A DNA stretch of 64,000 nucleotides from G963665405 sp963665405 (GTDB lineage: Bacteria; Chloroflexota; Dehalococcoidia; Lucifugimonadales; G963665405). This document shows, piece after piece, positions 15,738 through 23,795 of the stretch. The DNA is taken from contig OY762261.2 of the NCBI GenBank assembly GCA_963665405.2, positions 434,001 to 498,000 of the forward strand. Direction: 5' to 3'. Below the pieces are notes generated by a model. The model ran no database searches. It saw only the letters and a list, made by a program, of their open reading frames with translations, and was not told the DNA's origin. How positions within the stretch are numbered: position 1 is the first letter of the stretch; the number at the start of each line of letters is the position of its first letter. The position numbers and the translations under genes were made by a program.

Positions 15738-15887
15738 CCCTAACAGGGTGTTCGGAAACCCTTCCGGCCACCCCCCTGTCTGTATTCCCTGACCAGGAAG
15801 GGGGAGGTAGCTGACGTCTGAGGGAAACCCTCAGACTCCCGGCAATCCCACCAAGCCGGGATCTGCACATCCCAAATTTCATCATCC
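15738..15887 (+). repeat. Family B intergenic repeat, full length (copy B1)
   Basis: Shows the whole family B order: CAGGGTGTTCGG, CACCCCCCTG, CTGACCAGGAAGGGGGAGG, TCTGAGGGAAACCCTCAGAC, CTCCCGGCAATCCC and GGGATCTGCAC. It splits nusG from secE inside an otherwise tight operon. Confidence 0.75.
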
Positions 15888-15895
15888 TGATCCCG

Positions 15896-16141
15896 CTAGT
15901 TCCCAAGCAGCACGTTCAGAAGGCGCGAGAAACCGATGTCTATGACGCCCAAGAAAACACCGATCACGGCCGAGACGGCGACGACCATGATCGTGAGGCG
16001 TGTGGTCTCATGCCGGGTCGGCCAAGTGACCCTCCGAAGCTCGGAGATGACCTCGCCGACGTACCTTGTGCTGAAGGCTTTTCGGGTAGCCTCCGCACCG
16101 ACTCTTCCGGGTGCGTTGGACGCGCCTCGGCCTCGTGCCAT
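15896..16141 (-). CDS. secE: Preprotein translocase subunit SecE
   Basis: This 81-residue single-span SecE has the conserved amphipathic segment YVGEVISELRRVTWPTRHET followed by one membrane helix (LTIMVVAVSAVIGVFLGVID). It clamps SecY in the inner-membrane channel. It is encoded 4 bp after rpmG, and its start (MARGRGASN) gives a typical short basic N-terminus. Confidence 0.95.
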   Translation of the reverse strand: MARGRGASNAPGRVGAEATRKAFSTRYVGEVISELRRVTWPTRHETTRLTIMVVAVSAVIGVFLGVIDIGFSRLLNVLLGN

Positions 16142-16145
16142 GTGT

Positions 16146-16313
16146 CTACCTGACCTCTCTGTGGGGTCTGTGCACGCGGCAGCGTGGGCAATACTTGTTC
16201 AGCTCCAGCCGTTGGGGGTCGTTCCTCCGGTTCTTGCTGGAGTGGTAGGTCCTCTCCCTGCACTCGGTGCAGCCGAGGTTTATGAGTATTCGGGCTCCCG
16301 CTTTTCGTGCCAT
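16146..16313 (-). CDS. rpmG: Ribosomal protein L33
   Basis: This 55-residue protein reads MARKAGARILINLGCTEC at its start and CPRC near the end, with the YHSSKNRRNDPQRLELNKY core between. That is a zinc-binding (four-Cys) L33. It lies exactly between tuf and secE, the usual place for rpmG, with 14 bp to tuf and 4 bp to secE. Confidence 0.95.
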   Translation of the reverse strand: MARKAGARILINLGCTECRERTYHSSKNRRNDPQRLELNKYCPRCRVHRPHREVR

Positions 16314-16327
16314 GTGCCTACCCTATG

Positions 16328-17518
16328 CTACTTCTCGATCTTGATGAATACGCCCGAGCCGATCGTTCGTCCGCCCTCTCGAACGGCGAAGCGAAGCTGC
16401 TCGTCCATCGCGACCGGGGATGTGAGCTTGATGTTCATCTCGATGTTGTCGCCCGGCATCACCATTTCGACTCCATCGGGAAGGGCGATCTCGCCGGTGA
16501 CGTCGGTCGTCCGGATATAGAACTGCGGCTTGTAGCCGGTGAAGAAGGGCGTGTGCCGCCCCCCCTCCTCTTTCTTGAGGACGTAGACCTGGGCCTGCGC
16601 CTCGACGTGAGGGGTGATGCTCCCCGGCGCCGCCAGAACCTGGCCGCGCTGGATGTCGTCACGGTCCACGCCTCTCAGCAGTATGCCGATGGCGTCTCCG
16701 GGCTCGCCCTCGTCGAGGGTCTTGTGGAACATCTCCACGCCGGTGACAGTCGAAGTGGTGGTCTCGCCGAGCCCGACGATCTCGACCTGCTGACCCTGAG
16801 CGATCACCCCGCGCTCGACCCGGCCGGTCACCACCGTGCCGCGGCCCTTGATCCCGAAGACGTCCTCGACCGGCATCAGGAATGGCTGGTCCTTGGGTCG
16901 CTCGGGGATCGGGATATAGTCGTCGACGGCCTGCATCAGCTCCAGAATCTTGTCCGACCAGGGGCCTTCGCCATCTTCCTCAAGGGCGTTGAGCGCGCTG
17001 ACACGGACGATCGGAATGTCGTCGCCGGGGAAGCCGTAGCCGGAGAGCAGCTCGCGCAGCTCCAACTCCACCAGCTCAAGTAGCTCCTCGTCTTCCATCG
17101 CGTCGACCTTGTTGAGGGCTACGACGACTGCGGGAACCTCGACCTGGCGAGCCAGGAGAATGTGCTCCCTGGTCTGGGGCATCGGACCATCCGGCGCGCT
17201 GACGACGAGTATCGCGCCGTCCATCTGGGCAGCCCCGGTGATCATGTTCTTGATGTAGTCGGCGTGGCCCGGGCAGTCGACGTGGGCGTAGTGCCGCTTC
17301 TCGGTCTGGTACTCCACGTGCTGGATCGCGATGGTGACGCCGCGAGCCTTCTCCTCCGGGGCGTTGTCGATGCTGTCGAACGGCCGATACTCGGCGTTAC
17401 CCTTCTTGCTGAGCACCAGCGTGATCGCGGCCGTCAGCGTGGTCTTGCCGTGGTCGACGTGACCTATCGTGCCCACGTTGACGTGTGGCTTGTCTCTGAC
17501 GAATTTCTGCTTGGCCAT
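16328..17518 (-). CDS. tuf: Elongation factor Tu
   Basis: This 396-residue EF-Tu has all GTP-binding motifs: GHVDHGKTTL (P loop), RGVTIA (switch I Thr), DCPGHADY (G3) and NKVD (G4). Domains 2 and 3 follow, including the VEMFHK region and GGRHTPFFTGYKPQFYIRTT. The effector-loop and tRNA-binding positions look intact. It directly follows a three-tRNA cluster and begins the tuf-rpmG-secE-nusG-rplKAJL unit. Confidence 0.99.
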   Translation of the reverse strand: MAKQKFVRDKPHVNVGTIGHVDHGKTTLTAAITLVLSKKGNAEYRPFDSIDNAPEEKARGVTIAIQHVEYQTEKRHYAHVDCPGHADYIKNMITGAAQMDGAILVVSAPDGPMPQTREHILLARQVEVPAVVVALNKVDAMEDEELLELVELELRELLSGYGFPGDDIPIVRVSALNALEEDGEGPWSDKILELMQAVDDYIPIPERPKDQPFLMPVEDVFGIKGRGTVVTGRVERGVIAQGQQVEIVGLGETTTSTVTGVEMFHKTLDEGEPGDAIGILLRGVDRDDIQRGQVLAAPGSITPHVEAQAQVYVLKKEEGGRHTPFFTGYKPQFYIRTTDVTGEIALPDGVEMVMPGDNIEMNIKLTSPVAMDEQLRFAVREGGRTIGSGVFIKIEK

Positions 17519-17540
17519 CAGTTTCCTCCGTAGTAGCTAA

Positions 17541-17612
17541 GCCCTCAAGCAGATTCGAACTGCTGACCTCGTTCTTACCAAGAACGCGCTCTGCCGGCTG
17601 AGCTATGAGGGC
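17541..17612 (-). tRNA. tRNA-Thr (GGU anticodon)
   Basis: A 72-nt cloverleaf with acceptor stem GCCCTCA/TGAGGGC, anticodon loop TTGGTAA (anticodon GGT) and T loop TTCGAAT. It lies 22 bp before tuf and corresponds to the thrT position of the classical tufB operon. Confidence 0.96.
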
Positions 17613-17646
17613 CCGAGATCGACTTGATATGGCATTGGCGCGCTGG

Positions 17647-17731
17647 TGGAGGGGGTAGGATTCGAACCTACGTAGCCCTTCCGGGCGCCAGATTTACAGT
17701 CTGGTGGTATTAACCGCTCACCCACCCCTCC
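17647..17731 (-). tRNA. tRNA-Tyr (GUA anticodon)
   Basis: An 85-nt class II tRNA with acceptor GGAGGGG/CCCCTCC, anticodon loop CTGTAAA (anticodon GTA), a long variable arm (GCGCCCGGAAGGGCT region) and T arm GGTTCGAATCC. Confidence 0.96.
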
Positions 17732-17906
17732 GTTGGGACATAGTTTAGCATAGCGGATAATTCACCGATAGCCTTTTGGGGAGCGTCACGTCCAACCGGC
17801 GAAGGTCCCCGGAGAAGCGTGGCCGCCCTTCGGAACCCGCCGCACGCCGCGGCGACTCCGCGGTCCGGCCGAGACACAATCCGCCTGAGCACGTATGAAA
17901 GGGGAA

Positions 17907-17980
17907 AGCCCCAGAGGGGACTCGAACCCACTAACCTGCCGATTACAAATCGGCTGCGCTGCCAGTTGCGCCACTGGGGC
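17907..17980 (-). tRNA. tRNA-Thr (UGU anticodon)
   Basis: Acceptor GCCCCAG/CTGGGGC, anticodon loop TTTGTAA (anticodon TGT) and T arm GGGTTCGAGTCCC. It is the first transcribed tRNA of the Thr-Tyr-Thr-tuf cluster. Confidence 0.95.
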
Positions 17981-18063
17981 TAGAACCGCCGGCAAGGACG
18001 GACGGACCACGAACCCAAAAGCAGGCTAGCCGCCCCCCGCGCGGGACACTAGCCTACCCATCT

Positions 18064-18093
18064 ATCTTAATCCAGCCCTCCACGGCCGGTCAA
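18064..18093 (-). promoter_or_regulatory. Putative promoter of the tRNA-tuf-ribosomal operon
   Basis: On the minus strand, TTGACC (18088-18093), an 18-bp spacer and TAAGAT (18064-18069), about 75 bp before the first tRNA. It matches the promoter pattern found elsewhere in the window. Confidence 0.55.
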
Positions 18094-18150
18094 CGGAAAG
18101 GTCAAGATCGAGGCTGCTTCCTTCCGGAGGCAGCCTCGGCGGAGCCGGTC

Positions 18151-19341
18151 TCACGTACCCAGCCGGTCCCGGGCGGCCCGTTCGACGACGCGATAGACCT
18201 CCTGCAGTGGAAGACGCCGCTCCCGCGCGATGCGCCTGCATTCCTCGTACTCTGGCGAGAAGCCGACGGCCTTCCCGTTCAGGCGCTTAATCTTCACGCT
18301 GACGGGCCCCAGCGGGGTCTCGACCGTAACGGCCTCCCGTTCGGCCTCGTGGCGCATCGTGGGACGTACCCTGACGCCGAGCGTGGAGGTTTCCTTCATC
18401 AGCAGCTCGACGGCCACCGTCTCGATTCCCGCTGGAATGAGAGCGCTGAGCATGCTTCCGGGGCGGCTCTTCTTCATCTGTATGGGTGTAAGCCATACGT
18501 CTAGCGCGCCAAGGTCGAAAAGGGCCTCCTGCACGTAGCCGACGAGCTCCGGGCTCATGTCGTCTATGTTGGTCTCGAGCGTGAGCAGGTGGCCCACCCC
18601 GATCGGTCCGGTCTCTTCGCCGAGCCACAGAGCCAGCACGTTGGGGTAGTGCTCCGGATCTCGCGAGCCGAGTCCGTAGCCCACCCGGGACAGGCTGATG
18701 CCGGGCTGCCTGAAGGTCGCGAGGGTAGTGAGTATGGCGGCCCCGGTCGGCGTGACCATCTCTCCGGCATCCGTGGAGTCTGCGGGTGGCGGGACGACGT
18801 GGGCGTTCGCCATCGACAGGAGCGCCGCGGTCACGGGGGCCGGCACCGGCAAGACTCCGTGAGAGCTGTTGACCAGGCCGGACCCTGAGGGCAGCGGCGA
18901 GCAGTAGACCCGGTCGACGCCGAGCAGCTCCAGTCCGGCGACGGCGCCGACAACGTCGACCAGTGTGTCGATGCTGCCAAGCTCGTGGAGACGGACATCC
19001 TCCGGAGCGACGCCGTGGACGACCGCCTCCGCCTCACCGAGCCGGGCGAAGACCCGCGTTGCTCTGTCCACCGTCCCGGGCGAGAGGTCGGAGTCTTCGA
19101 TCATGCCGACGAACTCCTGCCAACGCCTGGGGCGCCGGCCGTCCTCGTCCAGATCGACCGAGACGATCGTTCCGTGGACCCCGCCCCGTGTGGCCTGCTC
19201 GGTGGAGAGCGTGTATCCGGTTACGGGCAGCCGTCCCAGGACGTCCCGCAGCCGATCGATGGAGAGGCCAGAAGCGACCAGCGCGCCAAGGATCATGTCT
19301 CCGCTGGCTCCTCCGACGCACTGGAAGTAGGCGGTGCTCAT
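18151..19341 (-). CDS. larC: Nickel insertion protein LarC (Ni-pincer cofactor synthesis)
   Basis: This 396-residue single-frame LarC has an N-terminal domain with YFQCVGGASGDMILGALVAS and LHELGSIDTLVDVVGAVAGL. A C-terminal domain (LETNIDDMSPELVGYVQEAL, DVWLTPIQMKKSRPGSMLSA) corresponds to the CTP-dependent nickel cyclometallase part. LarC inserts Ni into the pyridinium-dithiocarboxylate cofactor made by LarB and LarE. In some lactobacilli the gene is split by a frameshift; here it is continuous. Neither larB, larE nor a lactate racemase gene is in the window. The start at 19341 (MSTAYFQC) fits the family better than the longer frame from 19407. Confidence 0.9.
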   Translation of the reverse strand: MSTAYFQCVGGASGDMILGALVASGLSIDRLRDVLGRLPVTGYTLSTEQATRGGVHGTIVSVDLDEDGRRPRRWQEFVGMIEDSDLSPGTVDRATRVFARLGEAEAVVHGVAPEDVRLHELGSIDTLVDVVGAVAGLELLGVDRVYCSPLPSGSGLVNSSHGVLPVPAPVTAALLSMANAHVVPPPADSTDAGEMVTPTGAAILTTLATFRQPGISLSRVGYGLGSRDPEHYPNVLALWLGEETGPIGVGHLLTLETNIDDMSPELVGYVQEALFDLGALDVWLTPIQMKKSRPGSMLSALIPAGIETVAVELLMKETSTLGVRVRPTMRHEAEREAVTVETPLGPVSVKIKRLNGKAVGFSPEYEECRRIARERRLPLQEVYRVVERAARDRLGT

Positions 19342-19375
19342 GGTATGGCTTCCTTCGGTCTGCACCCCCGTCCCG

Positions 19376-19466
19376 AGGGGTGAAGAGGAGGAGTTTCGGA
19401 AAGACACCCCTTTGGCAGGCTCTTAGACCCGCTGCGTGGAGGCTCCGCTCCTCTGCGTTTCCTATT
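19376..19466 (+). repeat. Family B-like intergenic repeat, diverged (copy B8)
   Basis: GGAGGAGTTTCGGAAAGACACCCCTTTGGCAGGC followed by GGAGGCTCCGCTCC and TCTGCGTTTCCT. It keeps the block order of family B but little of the exact sequence. It lies between clpC and larC. Confidence 0.4.
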
Positions 19467-19515
19467 CTCGGCGAATTGCCAGGGTGACACTTTACGCCGG
19501 TGCCCACACACAAGA

Positions 19516-19561
19516 CCAGGGCCCGGAGAGGCTCTCTAGGAAAGCCAGCTCCAGGCCCTGG
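19516..19561 (-). terminator. Imperfect inverted repeat downstream of clpC
   Basis: Arms of about 18 nt (CCAGGGCC... and ...GGCCCTGG at the ends) with a few mismatches form a strong stem 24 bp after the clpC stop. No U tract follows, so it is either a weak terminator or an mRNA 3'-end stabiliser. Confidence 0.45.
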
Positions 19562-19584
19562 AAGTTCGCTGTGTTGGACGACCG

Positions 19585-22065
19585 CTAGGTCGAGGCTATC
19601 GGCAGCGGAGACTGGGCTTTGGCGACCAGCTCGTCGTCCTCGAGATCGACCACGGCGGTGTCGCCCGGGTTCAGCGAGCCGTCCAGGATGGCGTCGGACA
19701 GCTTGTCCTCCACGTGGTCCTGGATGACCCGGCGGAGGGGCCTGGCCCCGAACAGTGGATCGTAGCCCTTTTCGGCCACCCAGTCTTTCGCCTGAGATGT
19801 GACCTCCAGGTTGATGCCCTTCTCGACCAGATTCGAGGCGACGCCTCCAAGCATCAGATCGACGATCTGCTGGACCTCGTCCTTGCTCAGGGCGTGGAAG
19901 ACCTCGGTCCCGTCGATACGGTTGAGGAACTCCGGACGGAAGAAGCGTTTGACCTCGTCCATCACGTTGTCCTTCATCCTGTCGTAGCGCTGCTTCTCCG
20001 CGTCGTCGCCCTCGCCGCGAACGGCGAAGCCCATGCCCCGATCCTGCCGGATGAGATCCGAGCCGATGTTGCTCGTCATCACGATGATCGTGTTGCGGAA
20101 ATCGACCCGGCGCCCTTTCGCATCGGTCAGATGCCCGTCGTCGAAGATCTGCAGGAGGATGTTGAAGACCTCTGGATGGGCCTTCTCGATCTCGTCCAGC
20201 AGTATGACGCTGTAGGACTTGCGCCTGACCGCCTCGGTGAGCTGCCCGCCCTCTTCATAGCCCACGTAGCCCGGCGGCGCACCCACCAGGCGGGCGACGG
20301 CGTGGCGTTCCATGAACTCGGACATGTCGACGCGGATGACGGCTTCCTCGCTCCCGAAGAGGAACTCGGCCAGCTTTTGTACGAGGTAGGTCTTGCCGAC
20401 GCCGGTGGGCCCGAGGAATATGAAGATGCCCACGGGCCTTTTCGGATTCTTGAGGCCCGACCTTGCGCGCCTGACAGCCTTGGACACCATGGTGATGGCC
20501 ACGTCCTGGCCGATGACGGACTCGTGGAGCACCTCCTCCATGTTGATGAGCCGCTCGGTCTCGCCGTCGGACAGCCTGGTGACCGGGATTCCCGTCCACA
20601 TGCTGACGACCTTGGCGATGTCCTCTTCCCGGACGGCCGGCTTCTCGACCTCCATCTGGTCGTGCCAGTCCTTTTCAAGCGACTCTACCCTCTCGGAGAG
20701 CTTCGACTCGCGGTCGCGGAGCTCGGCGGCGTACTCGTACTGCCTGTCGCCGATGGCCTCGTCCTTCTCTTTTCGGACGCTGTCCAGCATCTTCACCGCC
20801 TCGCTCACGGGGAGCGGTGCGGTGCTGAAGCTGATGCGGACCTTGGACGCGGCTTCATCGATCAGGTCGATGGCCTTGTCGGGCATGAATCTGTCGGGAA
20901 TGAACCGCGACGCGAGATGTGCGGCGGCCCTCAGGGATTCGTCGGTGATCTCGAGCTGGTGATGCTCCTCGTAGCGCCCCTTGACTCCCTTGAGGATGTC
21001 GATTGTTTCCTCTACGGAGGGCTCCTCCACCTTGACGGGTTGGAACCGACGCTCGAGGGCCGGATCGCGCTCCACGTACTTTCTGTAGTCGTCGAGGGTG
21101 GTAGCTCCGATGCATTGGAGCTCGCCTCTTGCCAGGGACGGCTTCAGGATGTTCGCCGCGTCGACGGCGCCCTCGGCCGCGCCGGCCCCGACCATCGTGT
21201 GAATCTCGTCGATGAAGAGGACGCAGTTGCCGGAGCTGCGGATCTCCTCGATGACCTTCTTCAGGCGCTCTTCGAACTCGCCGCGATACTTGGTCCCGGC
21301 GACGAGCGCGCCCATGTCCAGGGTCACAAGCCTCTTGCCCTGCAGGGTGCTGGGCACCTCGTTGTTGGCGATTCTCTGTGCCAGGGCCTCGACGATGGCG
21401 GTCTTGCCAACGCCGGGTTCACCGACCAAGACCGGGTTGTTCTTGGTGCGGCGGCTCAGTATCTGGGTGACGCGCTGTATCTCCTGCTCGCGGCCGACCG
21501 TCGGGTCGAGCTTATCGGCTCGGGCGGCGCTGGTCAGGTCTATTCCAAGCTGGTCGAGCGTCGGAGTACGAGTGGACGGCCGTCCACTGCCGCCCGACCC
21601 GCTCTGGCCGCCCTGTTGCGAGGACTGGCTCAGAATCTTGCTTGTCTCGGCCCTGACCTTGTCGAGATTGACGCCGAGGCTTTCCAGCACTCCGGCGGCG
21701 ACGCCCTCGCCCTCTCTCATCAGCCCGATGAGGAGGTGCTCGGTTCCGATGTAGTGATGGTTCAAACGCCTGGCCTCGTCGACGGCCAGCTCAATAACCT
21801 TCTTGGCCCGGGGTGTCAGTCCGATCTCGCCCGAGGAGGAGCGCTCGCCACGGCCGATGATGAACTCCACGGCCGATCTGACCTTGTTGAGCTCTACGGC
21901 GAGGCTGGACAGGACCTTGGCGGCGACGCCGTCGGTCTCTCGTACGAGGCCGAGCAGAATGTGCTCTGTCCCAATATAGTTGTGATTGAACCGCTGAGCT
22001 TCCTCTTGCGCGAGCGAGAGGACTCGCCTAGCTCTCTCGGAGAACTTTTCAAATCTGCTGGCCAT
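19585..22065 (-). CDS. clpC: ATP-dependent Clp protease ATPase ClpC
   Basis: This 826-residue class I Hsp100 begins with two Clp N repeats (about residues 4-145: NYIGTEHILLGL and HYIGTEHLLIGL). AAA1 has Walker A GEPGVGKT near residue 216 and Walker B VLFIDEIHTMVGAG. A UVR-type M domain (YEYAAELRDRESKLSERVES) distinguishes ClpC from ClpB and ClpA, and AAA2 carries GPTGVGKT and VILLDEIEKAHP. ClpC unfolds substrates for ClpP, often with adaptors such as McsB/MecA. The usual ctsR-mcsAB genes are absent; instead an S1-domain protein precedes it by 5 bp. Confidence 0.96.
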   Translation of the reverse strand: MASRFEKFSERARRVLSLAQEEAQRFNHNYIGTEHILLGLVRETDGVAAKVLSSLAVELNKVRSAVEFIIGRGERSSSGEIGLTPRAKKVIELAVDEARRLNHHYIGTEHLLIGLMREGEGVAAGVLESLGVNLDKVRAETSKILSQSSQQGGQSGSGGSGRPSTRTPTLDQLGIDLTSAARADKLDPTVGREQEIQRVTQILSRRTKNNPVLVGEPGVGKTAIVEALAQRIANNEVPSTLQGKRLVTLDMGALVAGTKYRGEFEERLKKVIEEIRSSGNCVLFIDEIHTMVGAGAAEGAVDAANILKPSLARGELQCIGATTLDDYRKYVERDPALERRFQPVKVEEPSVEETIDILKGVKGRYEEHHQLEITDESLRAAAHLASRFIPDRFMPDKAIDLIDEAASKVRISFSTAPLPVSEAVKMLDSVRKEKDEAIGDRQYEYAAELRDRESKLSERVESLEKDWHDQMEVEKPAVREEDIAKVVSMWTGIPVTRLSDGETERLINMEEVLHESVIGQDVAITMVSKAVRRARSGLKNPKRPVGIFIFLGPTGVGKTYLVQKLAEFLFGSEEAVIRVDMSEFMERHAVARLVGAPPGYVGYEEGGQLTEAVRRKSYSVILLDEIEKAHPEVFNILLQIFDDGHLTDAKGRRVDFRNTIIVMTSNIGSDLIRQDRGMGFAVRGEGDDAEKQRYDRMKDNVMDEVKRFFRPEFLNRIDGTEVFHALSKDEVQQIVDLMLGGVASNLVEKGINLEVTSQAKDWVAEKGYDPLFGARPLRRVIQDHVEDKLSDAILDGSLNPGDTAVVDLEDDELVAKAQSPLPIAST

Positions 22066-22070
22066 AAAAG

Positions 22071-23354
22071 CTATCTCCCGGCGGGCGGATTTCCTGCATC
22101 GTCAGCCATGAATCCGTAGGAATCCTCTTCCTCGTCCACCTGCTTAAGACTCAGTCCCAAGCGCCGCCGTTCTGGCTCTATCCTGAGAATCCTGACTTTG
22201 ACCTCTTCCCCTTCTTTCACCACCTCTCTGGGGTGGTTCACGTTACGCGACGCGAGCTCGGATATATGGATTAGGCCCTCGACGGACCCCTCGATTCTGG
22301 CGAACGCGCCGAAGTTCGTCAGCTTGGTTATCACAGCGTCCACGAGGTCCCCGACCTCGAACCGGTCGCCGATGGTCTCCCATGGCTCGGGCTGGAGCCT
22401 TCTGAGGCTCAGCGCGATTTTCTTGTTCTCCGCATCCACTCTGAGGATGTAGACGTCCAGCTCCTGGCCTATCTTGACCATATCCTCGGGTGAGCTCACC
22501 GGCGACCAGGCGAACTCGGATATGTGGATCAGGCCGTCGGCACCACCCAGATCGACGAACGCGCCGAAGCTGCTGATGCCCGTTACCTTGCCGTGCCGTA
22601 CCTCGCCCTCGGTGAGGGTCTCGATGAGCCGAGCCTTCTCAATGTCCCGCTGCTGCTGGATCACCTGCCGCTCGGAAAGGATCGCGCGGTTTCGGCTCCT
22701 GTTCACCTCGAGGACTTTTAGGGAGAGCACCTTGCCGATGTCCGGCGAGGGCTCGGGCTCGGTTCGCTCCGGGGGCGGTTTCGGTTCCTCTCCAGGAGCC
22801 TCCTGATCCCTCGGCTCCTGGTCCCTGGGCTCCTGGATCTCCCGGAACCTCTCCCGAGAGACTGTCACGAGCTGTGACATCGGAACGAAGCCCTGGACGC
22901 CTTCTACGTCCACTATGGCTCCCCCCCGGTTGAAGCCGAGGATCTCCCCTTCCATGATCTCGCCTGATTCGAGGGCCTTGGCCAGGGTTCGCCAGCCCTT
23001 TTCGCCCGCCGCTCTGTCGACCGACAGGATGGCTGGTGCGTCGGCGGTCTCGGTCTTGACCACGTAGGTGACAAGCTCGTCACCCTCTTTGAGCAGCTCC
23101 ACCTCTTCCGGGTTGAGAGATCTCATCTCTCTTGGGGGAACGACACCCTCGGCTTTGTGTCCGATGCTCACGAGGATTCCGCCCGCGTCTATCTGCATCA
23201 CCTCACCCTCGACGACATCTCCGCGCCGCAAGGGTTTGTAAGGCTCGACGGACTGGAGGAGCTCGTCCATCCCCTGGGTTGGTTCGGTCTCCTCTGTTGT
23301 GGAACTCAAAGTTCCGGTATCGCTTTCCTGGTATTTGCTTGAATCTTGAAGCAT
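22071..23354 (-). CDS. rpsA: Ribosomal protein S1-like protein, four S1 domains
   Basis: This roughly 427-residue protein has four S1 (OB-fold) RNA-binding repeats starting near residues 44, 130, 253 and 338. Examples are GDVVEGEVMQIDAGGILVSI, GEVRHGKVTGISSFGAFVDL and GDLVDAVITKLTNFGAFARI. Between the second and third lies a disordered Glu/Pro/Gln-rich insert of about 40 residues (EPRDQEPRDQEAPGEEPKPP). S1 proteins of this size occur in Firmicutes and Chloroflexota and may help initiate translation or regulate RNA. The ATG at 23354 lies only 2 bp after a perfect -10 box, so a leaderless mRNA or a later start (for example M30, MDELLQSVEPY) is likely. Confidence 0.9.
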   Translation of the reverse strand: MLQDSSKYQESDTGTLSSTTEETEPTQGMDELLQSVEPYKPLRRGDVVEGEVMQIDAGGILVSIGHKAEGVVPPREMRSLNPEEVELLKEGDELVTYVVKTETADAPAILSVDRAAGEKGWRTLAKALESGEIMEGEILGFNRGGAIVDVEGVQGFVPMSQLVTVSRERFREIQEPRDQEPRDQEAPGEEPKPPPERTEPEPSPDIGKVLSLKVLEVNRSRNRAILSERQVIQQQRDIEKARLIETLTEGEVRHGKVTGISSFGAFVDLGGADGLIHISEFAWSPVSSPEDMVKIGQELDVYILRVDAENKKIALSLRRLQPEPWETIGDRFEVGDLVDAVITKLTNFGAFARIEGSVEGLIHISELASRNVNHPREVVKEGEEVKVRILRIEPERRRLGLSLKQVDEEEDSYGFMADDAGNPPAGR

Positions 23355-23356
23355 CA

Positions 23357-23386
23357 ATTATAGGGAGGACGTCAGCTACGTGTAAA
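23357..23386 (-). promoter_or_regulatory. Promoter for the S1-like gene and clpC
   Basis: On the minus strand, TTTACA (23381-23386), an 18-bp spacer and a consensus TATAAT (23357-23362). The -10 box ends 2 bp before the annotated ATG, so transcription would begin inside the coding frame. Confidence 0.6.
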
Positions 23387-23659
23387 GGCAGAGAACCCGG
23401 TCATCCGGCCCAGGATTGAGGGGCTGGGGGGTGGTTCGTTTCCGCTCCTTACCGAGGCGATGTGGCTGCGCTGAGCAGCCCGCTACTTGTGAATATAGTA
23501 ACATATCCCCTACTACCCGTATAGGCGGGTGGCACCCATTTGGAGGGATAGTCGAGACCCCTGCTGCGAGGGTCGGGGCCGAAGCCAGTACGGTCAGGTG
23601 GCACGCTGTTTGTAAGGAGTACGCTGCCCCGGTCCAGCCGGATTCCGAGTAGCGGCACC
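23387..23659. other. Gap between S1 gene promoter and 5S rRNA
   Basis: No gene is recognised. Two copies of GGTGGCAC occur about 80 bp apart (near 23530 and 23599). A small RNA cannot be excluded, but nothing in the sequence positively supports one. Confidence 0.4.
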
Positions 23660-23675
23660 AGATCAAAAAGAAAAA
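23660..23675 (-). terminator. T-rich end after 5S rRNA
   Basis: Directly after the 5S 3' end the transcript would read TTTTTCTTTTTGATC. With the terminal CCCCTGG stem of the 5S RNA this gives a plausible stop of transcription. Confidence 0.5.
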
Positions 23676-23795
23676 CCCCTGGCGGTGACCTATTTTCCCA
23701 CACCCTTGCGAATGCAGTATCGTCGGCGCTGAGGCGTTTCACTTCCGTGTTCGGGATGGGAACGGGTGGGGCCACCTCGCCAGAACCACCAGGGG
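23676..23795 (-). rRNA. rrf: 5S ribosomal RNA, not linked to 16S/23S
   Basis: A 120-nt sequence with complementary ends (CCCCTGGTGG / CCGCCAGGGG). It has the conserved loop B/helix III region CCCATCCCGAACACGGAAGT and loop E/helix V features. No 23S 3' end is visible upstream within 395 bp, where a protein gene starts on the other strand. No rRNA lies downstream. It therefore appears to be a stand-alone gene with its own promoter. Confidence 0.95.

Noticed and set aside
19714..22119. 801-residue plus-strand open frame opposite clpC
   Set aside because: It is a high-GC antisense shadow of clpC with low-complexity Leu/Asp/Gly/Val/His sequence and no domain signature, while clpC on the minus strand is complete.
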